Shown piece after piece: positions 24,711 to 34,964 of a stretch of DNA of 64,000 nucleotides. Both the position numbers and the translations under genes were made by a program. Numbering within the stretch: the first letter of the stretch is position 1; each line of letters begins with the position of its first letter. This stretch comes from Diphasiastrum complanatum (Eukaryota; Streptophyta; Lycopodiopsida; Lycopodiales; Lycopodiaceae). The notes below the pieces were generated by a model. It made no database searches. It was not told the origin of the DNA and was given only the letters and a program-made list of their open reading frames with translations. The stretch is from contig CM055104.1 in the NCBI GenBank assembly GCA_029204225.1, positions 44,654,841-44,718,840 of the forward strand. The letters run 5' to 3'.

Positions 24711-25987
24711 ACCACCGTCACCACTAACCCACTCCACACATCTCCGCCACGCGGTATATCCCCACCTCTTTCACCTATCATCCCTCAATCACCTCCACCT
24801 GCCTTTCATTCATCTCCATCTACCCCTGTTCATGATTTTCTACCCTTTAACCCAATGTCATATCCTAACTCCTCCTTTCAAGGCCAACCCTTGGAGCAAG
24901 GAGCTCAAGCACCAACCAATCCATCAGGCTCTGGTGGTACCAGCTCCCAACATTAGCTTTTTTCTTCCACCGCTTCTAACCTCGTCGACGCCACTAATCT
25001 CCCATTTATTCAACACTAATTTTCTCCTGAATCACAAAGAATTGCTGAAGCTAACCCTTCTCCTCCCTTCTCTCCTGAACCTGATCCTCAAATTCAGCAT
25101 GCGATTGCCTTTGAAGCACCAACCATCCGGCACAGAATCATGCCCATAGAACCAAGCAAGGAGTTGTGTGCCTCATATCCAACCACAAAGGAACGAGGCG
25201 GCTACATATTGCCAGATTTAGACCAGTGTCAAACACATAAAGAAGCAGTCAAACTCCTGGATCCACAACCTCTCTGGCGCCATCAGCTCTTCCTACAAAG
25301 CAAGACCTCGATGGCACGGTATATCGAAGCACCCTCCTATATGCGCACAAATCTTTATTAGTATCTAGTAGTGAGGCGAGAACCGTTTCCTGCCACCAAG
25401 GTCAAGAATAGGATATTTTGGCCCAAGCTCACAGGCATCAATACTGGCAACTTAGTCGAAGACATGGTCACCAACTGCCGTGTATTCTACCAGAAGCACC
25501 ATGGCAACCTGATCACGATGTCAGATATTTTGCGGACAATTGTGGCCTGGTAGCATTTCTGGTAGAACTCAAGGGTTTTTGGGATCGAGGGCTACCCCCA
25601 ATAGCCCTTGATATCAATAAACCACTGCAAATGCAAGAAGACCACATCTGCGTAGCAAGGCTTTATTATTGCGCTGCACTCACTTCAGCCCTGCACGTTG
25701 ATATGGTGGAGCTATGGAATACCCACAACTTTTTACAGGGTATGTTCCATTACTACAAACCAATGCCCTTCCTGAACAAATTACAGTGGCAAATGATGGA
25801 GGACATCGGCACCACAATCTCCCACTCCCGACAACAACAGTCTCACCTCCAAGAAGCACAGAAGATCCAGGAAGCAAAAGGCTTCGATTGGTGTGGGACA
25901 CCGACCACCAATCCAATAAGGAGGGGAATAATATTAGCATCCATGCTAACACAAAAAAAAAAAAAAAAAAAAAAAAGAGAGAAATAA
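24711..25987 (+). pseudogene. Unrecognised repeat-borne protein, decayed copy A, with A-tail
   Basis: Reading across three frames gives a Pro/Ser-rich stretch (SPPRGISPPLSPIIPQSP) and a block with RGGYILPDLDQC, KEAVKLL and PQPLWRH. Further downstream comes FWDRGLPPIALDINKPLQ and a Gln-rich helix. The same architecture and several of the same words occur in the more intact reading frame at 45978-47327 (RGSYTLPGKLEELL, LLHPQPEWRK), so both belong to one family that I do not recognise. Frame changes near 25140 and 25370 and stops inside show copy A is dead. It ends in a 24-base A run (25953-25976), suggesting RNA-mediated copying. The 21-base word GCATGTGTTTTGTAAGCCCAC, or a close variant, lies before it (24500) and twice after it (25996, 26049). 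Confidence 0.5.
25953..25976 (+). repeat. A-tail of 24 bases
   Basis: An uninterrupted run of 24 A is followed by GAGAGAAATAAAA. It closes the decayed coding region upstream and is the likely remnant of a poly(A) tail. Long open frames on the minus strand here (runs of Phe) are artefacts of the tract. Confidence 0.7.
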
Positions 25988-26209
25988 AACTCGTGGCATG
26001 TGTTTTGTAAGTCCACATACGAGTGTTTGTTAATAAACTTCTGCCATGGCATGTGTTTTGTAAGCCCATGAGTAGAAGCTTAAATAATAATAAAATAGCT
26101 TAACCTTAGATGTAGAACTTAGACTTAGGAAACTTAATATTAGAAATATTTTGTCTTAAGTTTTCCTATAGGCTAAGAAGTTTTGAAGTTCTAAATCCTA
26201 ATTTAGAAG

Positions 26210-27201
26210 TGTTAGATTTCTTATGCTCAGTCTTAAACAAATCGTTCAAAGTAATGAGCATCCTGAAAAACCGAAGGCCGACAACATATTTTTTGGCCTT
26301 CACATTTTTTTCCTTTGAGTTTTTCCTATGACTTAGAAATCATTTTTAGGCACCTTCGCCTTTTTCGTCTTTTTCGCTCCTTAGTGAAAAATGCGACACA
26401 CTGGCCAAGTGGCCAGAATAACTTAGAAATCATTTCTTAAAGGCACCTTTGGCTTTTTCGGCTTTTTCTCTCCATAGCGAAAAATGTGACACACTGGCCA
26501 AGTAGCCAGAATACCTTAGAAATCATTTTTTAAGGCACCTTCGGCTTTTTCGTCTTTTTTGCTCCATAGCAAAAAATGTGACACACTGGCCAAGTGGCCA
26601 GAATACCTTAGAAATCATTTTTAAGGCACCTTCGACTTTTTTTGGCTTTTTCGCTCCATAGCGAAAAATGCGACACATTGGCCAAGTGGCCAGAATACCT
26701 TAGAAATAATTTTAAGGCATCTTTGCCTTTTTCGTCTTTTTGCTGACCGACTTCGCCAATGGATGAGTAACCCTAAAACAGCTGGACAAACAAATATCCC
26801 AAAGGCGGTTGACGGTTACCAACTTTTGTACATATGCAAAGACTAGCATAAATAGCCTTAAAGGCTTGTAAGATATTTCCTCTCTTGTAAATCTCTATAT
26901 TAGCTAAAACAAGCTATGTAAGTGTTAATTTTTTTAATTTCTCTTTTTAATCAGAGTTATCTGTAGCCAACGTTATCACGCTCAGCAAGCTGAAGTTATT
27001 ACTTCAAACGATTGTACTCACTGTTGATATTTTTATCAGAGTGCAATTTTTTCATCTCACTACTGCGTCGTTTATTTGCGCAAACTGGATGAATTCTTCT
27101 ACGTGAATATTTATGCTGCTAATTGTTGCGTTTCTGTTCCTACACGCCTACGCTCTAAGCAACCGAGCCTTCACTGTGCTCACGACCACCGATTTTCGAC
27201 A
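26210..27201 (+). repeat. 5' LTR of the Copia element
   Basis: Starts TGTTAGATTTCTTATGCTCA and ends ...TTTTCGACA immediately before the primer-binding site, giving 992 bp with TG...CA ends. The first part carries four ~92-bp tandem units (about 26336-26730). The downstream part is AT-rich and would contain the transcription start and R-U5. No matching target-site duplication can be tested because the partner LTR is truncated. Confidence 0.85.
26336..26730 (+). repeat. Four ~92-bp hairpin-bearing tandem units in the 5' LTR
   Basis: The word CTGGCCAAGTGGCCAG or a variant recurs at about 26401, 26494, 26586 and 26678, a period of 92-93 bp. Each unit has two inverted repeats: CTGGCCA-AG-TGGCCAG and TTTTTCGCT-CCAT-AGCGAAAAA. 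The same array recurs in the 3' LTR. In plant LTRs such arrays often act as enhancer or silencer blocks; that role is inferred here. Confidence 0.85.
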
Positions 27202-27213
27202 TGGTATCAGAGC
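27202..27213 (+). promoter_or_regulatory. Primer-binding site (initiator tRNA-Met type)
   Basis: TGGTATCAGAGC directly follows the LTR end. It is the standard plant Copia primer-binding site, complementary to the 3' end of initiator methionine tRNA. It fixes the 5' LTR boundary. Confidence 0.92.
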
Positions 27214-27343
27214 AGGCATTCCAGTAATCTACATTTTTACTACGGATTATCAGTCTTGTTTCTATCAAGATATCTTTCTAGCAACGCATAGCCAACAGTA
27301 TTCAGACAATCGTTGTTTTTACCAACGATCTAGTCCAACCAGA

Positions 27344-28486
27344 ATGGATCCATCATCCAGTTTATCTCTTATTGACAAACTCGATGAAGATAACTACCAT
27401 CTCTGGAAATTCAAGATGAAGGTTATACTTTTAGCCAAAGAATTGTGGGACATCGTTGATGGCATAGAACTCAAACCAGATGGTGATGAAGTCATCATCA
27501 CCAATTGGAGACTGAGAGATGGCAAAGCATTTGCCATGATCACCCTCAACAGAAATGACACTCAGATCAGCCACATACGTGCTGTTCAGACAGCTAAGGA
27601 TGCATGGGACATCCTAGCAACTCTTTACAACATTAGAAACGTTACATCCAAGCTCCATCTGAGGAAAAAATTCTTCAACCTCAGAATGTCTGAAGCAGAT
27701 AGTGTTTTGAGTCACCTCAACACTTTCAAACATCTTATGGAGCAGATGACTGCAACTGGCTCAGTCATACAAGATTCCGATGCACTCATGACTCTATTAT
27801 CGAGTCTACCTGAAGCCTACAAAAATTGGGTAATGACAATTTCTACCCAGGAGCACCTCACTCTATCAAGAGTAATCTCGCTACTCCTACAAGAGGAGAT
27901 CAAAAGATCAGCATCCTCCTTAGGCTCAGGATCGGATCCTCAAGCTCTGTATTCAAAAAATCAGAAGTTTAGATCCAAGAGATCTACAAAGTCAGGCTCT
28001 ATTGACAAAAAAAGCAACATACAGTCTGGACCAAATTTTGGTTCAGGATCGAATTCAAGCTCTTCATCATTCCAACCTGCGAAGAAACTATTTTGCAGAT
28101 ACTGTAAGAGGACTGGTCACGAAAACAAAGAGTGTCGAACTTTGAAGTACAGCAACGAAAAGAAGAAGCAGTTCCAACAACAAGCACATAGTGCTACAAC
28201 CAATCACTCAAATCAGCAACAACAAGAAGAAGAAGATGAAGCAGCTTTCATGACCAAAGTCGAAGAACAACAGGATATCGATTTCTGGTATCTAGACTCC
28301 GGAGCAACTCAACACATGACTCACCATCGCGACTGGTTCAAGACTATAAGTTGTTCACCCACTCTCAAGTCGTGCAACTTGGAGACAACTCATCACATTC
28401 AATCGAAGGTGAAGGAACAGTCAGGGTTGAATTCAGAAGAGGTGAAGTCAAGTTGTTGTCCAACGTTCTCCACGTCCCAAATCTGA
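27344..28486 (+). pseudogene. Copia gag, zinc knuckle and protease start
   Basis: The likely start is the ATG at 27344 (MDPSSSLSLIDKL), though the frame is open from 27113. It encodes the Copia gag core (DEDNYHLWKFKMKVILLAKE), an acidic/Gln-rich tail, the CCHC knuckle CRYCKRTGHENKEC at about 28097-28140 and the protease active-site motif DSGATQHMT at about 28298. The correct frame is lost just after the protease motif, near 28350. The rest of the protease is carried in another frame to a stop at about 28591. Gag packages the element RNA; protease cuts the polyprotein. Confidence 0.88.
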
Positions 28487-29344
28487 CCAAGAATCTGCTC
28501 TCAGTTAGCAGAATCACTAATTCAGGTCGGAGGGTTGAATTCGATACAAAAGGCTGCACAATCCTTGACAAATTCCGGAAGGTTCTAGTCTAAGGAAGAA
28601 GAAGCGGCTATCTTTACAAACTTAGCCATTGCTATTCTTCTAACAGTCAAGCTCTTCACACAACCACTTTTGAATTAACTGATATGTTGTGGCATTTCAA
28701 ACTTGGCCATCTTAACTACAACAGTATTTAGCAAATGTCAGCTCAGAATATAGTACGACCTACCTTCAGTCAGCAAGCCAACTTCTCCATGCGAAAGTTG
28801 TATTATCAGCAAGCATGCTAGAAGTCCTTTCAGTTCAGACTCTGTTCATACATCCAAGGGCTTGCTTGACCTTGTACACAATGACATTTGTGGCCCGATG
28901 TAGACTGCTTCCACAGGGGGAGCTCTCTATTTCCTAACCTTCATCGACGACTTCTCTCGAAGGACTGCAACCTACTATATGAAGAGCAAATCTGAAGCAT
29001 GCAAGTTCTTCAAGCAGTTCAAGGTGTCTGCAGAAAACCAGACCCAGAGGAAGATCAAGGCTCTACACACAGATGGAGGGAGAGAGTACATCTCCACAGA
29101 ACTCAAGGAGTTCTGCAAGGCCAACGGGATACTTCAACATTACACAACCAACTACTCACCTCAGTCCAATGGTGTAGCTAAGCGGAAGAACCGAACACTC
29201 ATCAAAAGTGCCAAGAGCAGGATGGCCCATGCCTCTCTTCCAAAGAAGTTTTGGACAGAAGCGGTTACTACAGCTGCCTACTTACAGAATCAATCCATCA
29301 CCAAAGCTCTGAATGAAAAGACACCTTATGAGGTGTGGACATGA
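28351..29344 (+). pseudogene. Copia protease end and integrase, interrupted
   Basis: The frame from 28351 gives LSNVLHVPNLTKNLLSVSRI, the usual protease-to-integrase link, and stops near 28591. The zinc-binding start of integrase (28600-28900) contains several stops. The open part 28979-29344 has the core motifs HTDGGREYISTELKEFC and YSPQSNGVAKRKNRT, then FWTEAV. It stops at TGA near 29342 inside a conserved linker. Integrase would insert the cDNA into the host genome; this copy cannot make an intact one. Confidence 0.85.
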
Positions 29345-29371
29345 TCAAAACCATCAGTCAAACATATTCGA

Positions 29372-31355
29372 GTGTTTGGATGCATCGCTTTCGCTCAGAT
29401 CCCTGAGGATCTAAGAAGAAAGCTAGATGACAAGGGCAGGAAAACGATTTTCATTGGCTATTTCCAAAATCACAAGGGATACAAACTCTACAATTTGGAT
29501 ACCGAGAAGGCATTCACCAGTAGAGATGTCATTTTCGTAGAAGACTATTTCCTCGCCCACAAAGGAAAAGCTGTTGATAATTTTGACTCACGGATCGAGC
29601 AACCAGTCAATTTCGATCCAGAGAATCAATTGCAGAATCTCGACGCTAACTCAAAAGTTGAGCCAGAACCTCAACGAGTCAACCCACATCAGAGGACCAA
29701 AGTTCAACCCATGAGGTTGAACAGGTCCAGACAGCCTCCATCCAGATTTATGGATGATCCGGCCTGTAGGAACCAAACACAGTTGCTGAGGCAATGTCTA
29801 CTCCTGATGCTGACCAGTGAAGAGCAGCGATGGACACCAAATTCGATTCTCTTATGGAGAATCAAACATGGAAACTCATTGAGCTGTCAAAGGACCGAAA
29901 CCCAATTCCATGCAAATGGATATTCAAGGCGAAGTACGACGCTGAAGGCAGGCTAAATCGTTACAAGGCCAGGCTAGTCGCCAAAGGCTTTTTTCAGATT
30001 CCAGATCTGGATTATTCAGAAACCTTCTGCCCAGTCGTCAAACATGCTTCGATCCGCCTCCTTCTCTCCTTTGCAACTGCAGCAGATCTGGAAGTTCATC
30101 AGATGGATGTTCAGACCGCTTTCCTCAATGGAACCATCAAAGAGGAATATACATGATGCGGCCAGAGGGATACGAACTCAATGGCAAGCAATAGCACCTT
30201 GTATGCAAAATTCACAGGGCGCTCTACGGGCTAAAACAGTCACCCAGAGCCTGGTTCCAGAAGATCAATGCATTTCTGATAGAGAATGGTTTTACTCCAA
30301 ACTCAGCAGACTTGAATGTTTACTTCAAATCTGTATCAAAATACTTCATCATCATCACTCTCTACGTAGATGATACACTCTTATTCAGTAATAATCTGAA
30401 TCTGATGAAAGATACAAAGTGCATGCTGGCCCAGAAATACAAGATGACTGACATGTGTCCAACCCACTATTGTCTCGGAATCCAAATCCAATGAGATCGA
30501 CCCAGCAGACTGATCTTCATCAGTCAGCAACGATATCTCAACAACGTGCTTGAAAAATATGGAATGGCCAACTGCAAACCCAGTCTCTTTCCACTCGACT
30601 CTGGACTTAAGCTATCAAAGGAACAGTTTCCTCAAACTGAGGCAAAAAAGAAGGAGATGAAGCGCTACCTGTTTCAATCCATCATCGACTCACTGATGTA
30701 CGCAATGATCTGCACGAGACCAGACCTTGCATATTCGCCCAGTACACTCAGCCAGTTCCTATCAAATCCAGGCATAGCTCATTGGAAAGCGCTAACAAAG
30801 GTCATGAAGTACATTCAAGCAATGACAACTCTCAGCATCTGCTATGGAGGCAGCCAAAATGCCAATATCCTTGAAGCCTACACATATGCGGATTGGGCAG
30901 GAGATGTCGACACCAGAAAATCAACTTCTGGATTTGTATTTTTATACAACCAAGGCCCAATCTCATGGAACAGCCGGAAGAAGACCTCAGTTGCATTATC
31001 ATCAACAGAATTCGAATACATAGCTGCCACAAATGCAACCAAAGAGGCGATCTGGCTTAGGCAACTGCTTGCAGACCTCAATCTTGCACAACCACTTCCT
31101 ACAATAATCTATTGTCACAATCAAAGCACAATAGCGCTATCTCTCAATTCGAGATTTCACTCTCGAAGCAAACATATAGAAATCAGGTATCACTACCTTA
31201 GAGAGAAAGTGCACAGTAAGGAAGTAGTTTTGATTTTCTGTAGAACAAATTACATGGCAGCAGATTACTTCAAAAAGGCTCTATCAAAAGAGCAACATCT
31301 CAGATTTAACAATATGTTAAATTTGAAGATTAAAGTTTTTCAGAATCCACATTAA
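29372..31355 (+). pseudogene. Copia reverse transcriptase and RNase H, with frame breaks
   Basis: After the linker (VFGCIAFAQIP, KTIFIGYFQNHKGYKLYN, FTSRDVIFVED) the RT begins near 29830 (NQTWKLIELSKDRNPIPCKW) and has YKARLVAKGF and HQMDVQTAFLNGTI. The frame is lost near 30150. The catalytic YVDDTLLF box is in the frame at about 30363. RNase H runs 30546-31355 with ADWAGDVDTRKSTSGFVF, ISWNSRKKTSVALSSTE and a normal stop just before the polypurine tract. The RNase H part is the best preserved. Confidence 0.9.
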
Positions 31356-31362
31356 GGGGGAG
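31354..31362 (+). promoter_or_regulatory. Polypurine tract
   Basis: AAGGGGGAG lies between the pol stop codon and the TGTTAG start of the 3' LTR. This is the standard position and composition for the plus-strand primer of a plant Copia element. Confidence 0.88.
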
Positions 31363-31847
31363 TGTTAGATTTTTTATGCTCAGCCTTAAACAAATCGTTC
31401 AAAGTAATGAGCATCCTGAAAAACCGAAGGCCGACAACATATTTTTTGGCCTTCACATTTTAGAAATCATTTTTAGGCACCTTCGCCTTTTTCGCTCCTT
31501 AGCGAAAAATGCGACACACTGGCCAAGTGGCCAGAATAACTTAGAAATCATTTTTTAAAGGCACCTTAGGCTTTTTCGGCTTTTTCGCTCCATAGCAAAA
31601 AATGCGATACATTGGCCAAGTAGCCAGAATACTTTAGAAATCATTTTTTAAGGAACCTTCGACTTTTTTGACTTTTTCGCTCCATAGCGAAAAATGCAAC
31701 ACACTGGCCAAGTGGCCAAAATACCTTAGAAATCATTTTTAAGACACCTTTGACTTTTTCGGCTTTTTTGTTCCATAGCGAAAAATGTGACACACTAGCC
31801 AAGTGGCCAAAATACCTTAGAAATCATTTTAAGGCACCTTCGCCTTT
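31363..31847 (+). repeat. Truncated 3' LTR of the Copia element
   Basis: Nearly identical to the first ~480 bp of the 5' LTR, including four hairpin-bearing ~92-bp units (motif at about 31519, 31612, 31704 and 31795). Similarity stops after TTCGCCTTT near 31847. The remaining ~500 bp, including the LTR end, are absent and an unrelated GC-rich sequence follows. Confidence 0.85.
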
Positions 31848-32470
31848 AGGCAGCAGGGGGCACCGGGGCCAAACATCAAGCACGTGCGGCCCCGTGCTTG
31901 AATTGGGACACAGTGTCCATTTTGGTCCCAGTTTTAACATAGCCAGACGTTTTTTTTTATTTTATTTAAAAAAATTAATTTTTTATTCACAGACCGGAAA
32001 GAGTAAGCAAAGGGTGAATAAAAGCGTGAGTTGGAATTTGTACTATGAACTTGGAATTTGGAGGAATTTTTGAGAACTTCGATGGTATAGATTAATTCAA
32101 CTCAAATGTTAGAGATTTCGAAAATCTCTAAGAAACAAATTCATTCCAATGAAATCAATCTATTCTTGAACAATTTGATCAGGAAGTGGATGGTCTTCTT
32201 GGAGGAATAACCTATGGTATGGGACGGAGGCTATTCCAAAAGAAAGATTTGAAACTATCTGGTTCGGGTTGACCATAGTACGACCGTAAATCTAGAATGA
32301 TGCTAAATACTATTGGTCCCAAAAGGGTGTTTTGTCAGAAATTCGAGGTATAGGTCATGACCCCTAATGGATATCTCAAACATACAAAATCGGAAACCCT
32401 AAAAGCTATTTCTTTATTCTGAGAATATATTAGTGAATTTCTTGACACTGATTAACCCTATTTCATGTGA
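31848..32470. other. GC-rich hairpin and unannotated sequence after the truncated LTR
   Basis: Directly after the LTR break lies a GC-rich patch with an inverted repeat CAAGCACG...CGTGCTTG at 31877-31900 and GACACAGTGTCC beside it. An AT-rich tract follows. It may be the edge of another element that replaced the LTR end. At about 32450-32495 a ~27-bp segment (GATTAACC(C/A)TATTTCATGTGA) is tandemly duplicated. No coding signal is seen. Confidence 0.4.
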
Positions 32471-32479
32471 CATTGATTA

Positions 32480-32830
32480 ACCATATTTCATGTGATTCCA
32501 TTGGGCTCACATACACTTGGTCATCCAAGGACACCATTCAAGAATGTAGATTTAACATCCTTCTAATGTAGCTTCCAACCAAAATATGTAGCTCAAGCAA
32601 CCGTAAGCTATAGTGTGGTCCACTTCTTTATTGGTGCAAATGACTCCTTGTGATGTTTGCTCACCTTCGGTCACAATGTCTCATAAATCTTTTTCAATCA
32701 AACTAATCTTCATATAGAACCTCCATACATTGTAATTGGAAAGTTCGTGAAGTTTGTTTGTCTCTCCAAGCACACAGTACTTGTCCATATTTGCCATTGT
32801 TGCTTCAAAATGCACGAAAACTTGGAAATT
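32480..32830 (-). pseudogene. Copia relic: gag start fused to an RT block
   Basis: On the minus strand, about 32820-32620 reads KLHELSNYNVWRFYMK and LIEKDLWDIV, the conserved Copia gag core. About 32625-32480 in another frame reads the RT block WKLH-stop-KDVKSTFLNGVL. In an intact element these are about 2.5 kb apart, so the copy is an internal deletion product with stops and frame changes. Confidence 0.65.
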
Positions 32831-33983
32831 CCTTCATATAAAGGATGTCAAAGCACTCTTATCTTCACAATAACACCTTTCTCCAAGGATACCAAACAAT
32901 TTATAGCCAAAGAAGGCTCTTAACTTGGCAATGTTGTGAGGAAATAATGAATGTAGCACATTTTGATCCTCTTTTCTTTCAAGCACTAGAATGCTCGAAG
33001 AAATCACTCACAAACACTTTGTCCCCTAAAAAAGCGTTATTCTAAATGTGCACAATAACTTTGACCAAAAATGGTCAAATTTGGCCTTCATAACAAAGTT
33101 ATTTATCCAAGGTTGACTAAGACACCTAACAAATGGCCTTTTCGAAGTTGTGACTTCATAGATGCCTACGTATAGACAAAGTCCTTGACTCATCTAAACA
33201 TAACTATCTTGAAGTCCAGCTAATCCTTGTTTACTTAAGACCTTTTTGGCTTGTTATCTATATTTAAGACACTTTGAGAGAACCGAATTCATTTTTACGC
33301 CTAATAATCTCCTCTTAGGCCCAAAAAAGCTTACAATAGATATATTATGCACTTTTGAGTGCTTAGGTATTTTTTACACATGACATGCATACCATGTAAT
33401 AATAAAAAGAAAGAGGATTTGTACTTTTACTTCCACTAAAATATAAAGACATTTTATTGTCATGAACACAATTTCGTTTTTTATGCAACCACAACACACA
33501 AAATTGTGCCTTAGCACATACAATAGGATTACTTATACACAAACAAAAGCGTGCACTATAGGTGCAGAAGCTTTCCTAAATGCACATAAGTACATTTGGC
33601 TTTATGGAAAGAGAAGGGCCTCAAAAAGCATACCCATTCTTTGTAAAATATTTGCATGTTTCTTGAAATTGTGTGAAACTTCAAAGCTGTCTGAGTGGTA
33701 TGAAAATTGCCTAGAGTTCAAGCCAACGATTTTTGGCAAATGTATGTGCCCAACTGCATATCAACTGGTGTTGGGACTTTCACATGGAATGTTCTGCAAG
33801 TAGTTACCCGTACAAATATCAATGTTTTCCACAACTATCAAAAAATCAATCAAATTTGTAGCCATGAAAGCATTCCTCTCATGTTCCAACAATTATGCAA
33901 GAAAGTTTGCACACATATTAAGTACCCCTACCACGTGTATGTTTCAAATGTGGTAGGTTGTGGAGAGGAAGAGGATGAGCGCA

Positions 33984-34050
<67 letters not shown>

Positions 34051-34964
34051 ATTGGTATTAAGTTTTCAAAAAGTAGATTGTGAAAGTTAGTTTAGAAGAT
34101 CATTGTGAAAAACACTTGTAACAATTCCATTATGTTCAAGTTGGTAATTTTTCTTCCTATAATAGTCAGTTAACCTTAGACTATTTTCAGTCTAATTGAA
34201 ATAGAATCATAGGGCTAATAATTTGCAGTATTGAATGACTACCTCAATACACCCTATGATGTAACTATGCCTGCAGGGCCTTTACTTACATCCTCAAATT
34301 CCATGCTCTTTTAGTGATTTCAACTTCGTTGTTTCCATACTGAACAAATTCCTTCTGATTGATTTTCCTTCAAATAACTCCTGAATAAAATCTCTTCACC
34401 CAAATTTGTAGGATTGGACGATTATCAAGGTATTGATATTAGATGGCTCAACTAGCTTTTTACTGGAAACACACTGATGATATAGAGTCAGAGGTATATT
34501 CACATCATTGCTTCAAAATTTGCATGCAATTAGGGTTAGCACGTTTGAAGTGCCCAAATTGATTAATAAAAGCACCCTACTGCTGATACGTCACTTGTGC
34601 TATTACAGTTTCTCTCCTTAAGTGGTATGGTAATTTTTTTAATGGTATACGTTCCTACCCATGTGCACAAGTGAAATCTAACTCCATATGAACACATGTT
34701 GAGTGAGGAAAGATGATGTTAGTGGCTAGGCCATATTTCTGGAAATTTCGTGATCAAATTGTGTTGGTCACGTTAGCATATGCCTGCTGTAGCATAAGCT
34801 TACATAAAAGTCAGCTGCCAACAAATGAGAGATTCTGGTTCAAAAATCGTGTGTCCGGGGAAATTCAGAAGATTACTTGGAATTTTTCTCAATAGGGTAT
34901 AAAGTAAACCTTTCCTCTGTATATTCAGTTGAAAGAGAGATTATGTACATTGAATATATTGATT
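32831..34964. other. Unannotated stretch with a GA microsatellite
   Basis: No gene or transposon coding motif is recognised. A (GA)n run spans about 33989-34048 (60 bp) and produces artefactual Arg-Glu repeats in open frames. The last part lies downstream of the minus-strand ligase gene and may include its 3' UTR. Confidence 0.5.

Larger units (their letters stand above)
26210..31847 (+). mobile_element. Ty1/Copia LTR retrotransposon, broken
   Basis: The element has, in order: 5' LTR (26210-27201), primer-binding site, gag with zinc knuckle, protease, integrase, reverse transcriptase, RNase H, polypurine tract and a truncated 3' LTR. The Copia order (integrase before RT) is clear. The frame is interrupted at several points: a frame change after the protease near 28350, stops near 28593 and 29342, and frame changes near 29790 and 30150. 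The copy is therefore not autonomous. The two LTRs are very similar over their shared first ~480 bp, so the insertion is not ancient. Confidence 0.92.

Noticed and set aside
25680-26069. Two long minus-strand frames with Phe runs
   Set aside because: They are antisense to the A-tail and the coding part of copy A; the open length comes from the A tract.
33707-34090. Plus-strand frame with Arg-Glu repeats
   Set aside because: The repeat part is the (GA)n run at 33989-34048 and the rest has no recognisable domain.
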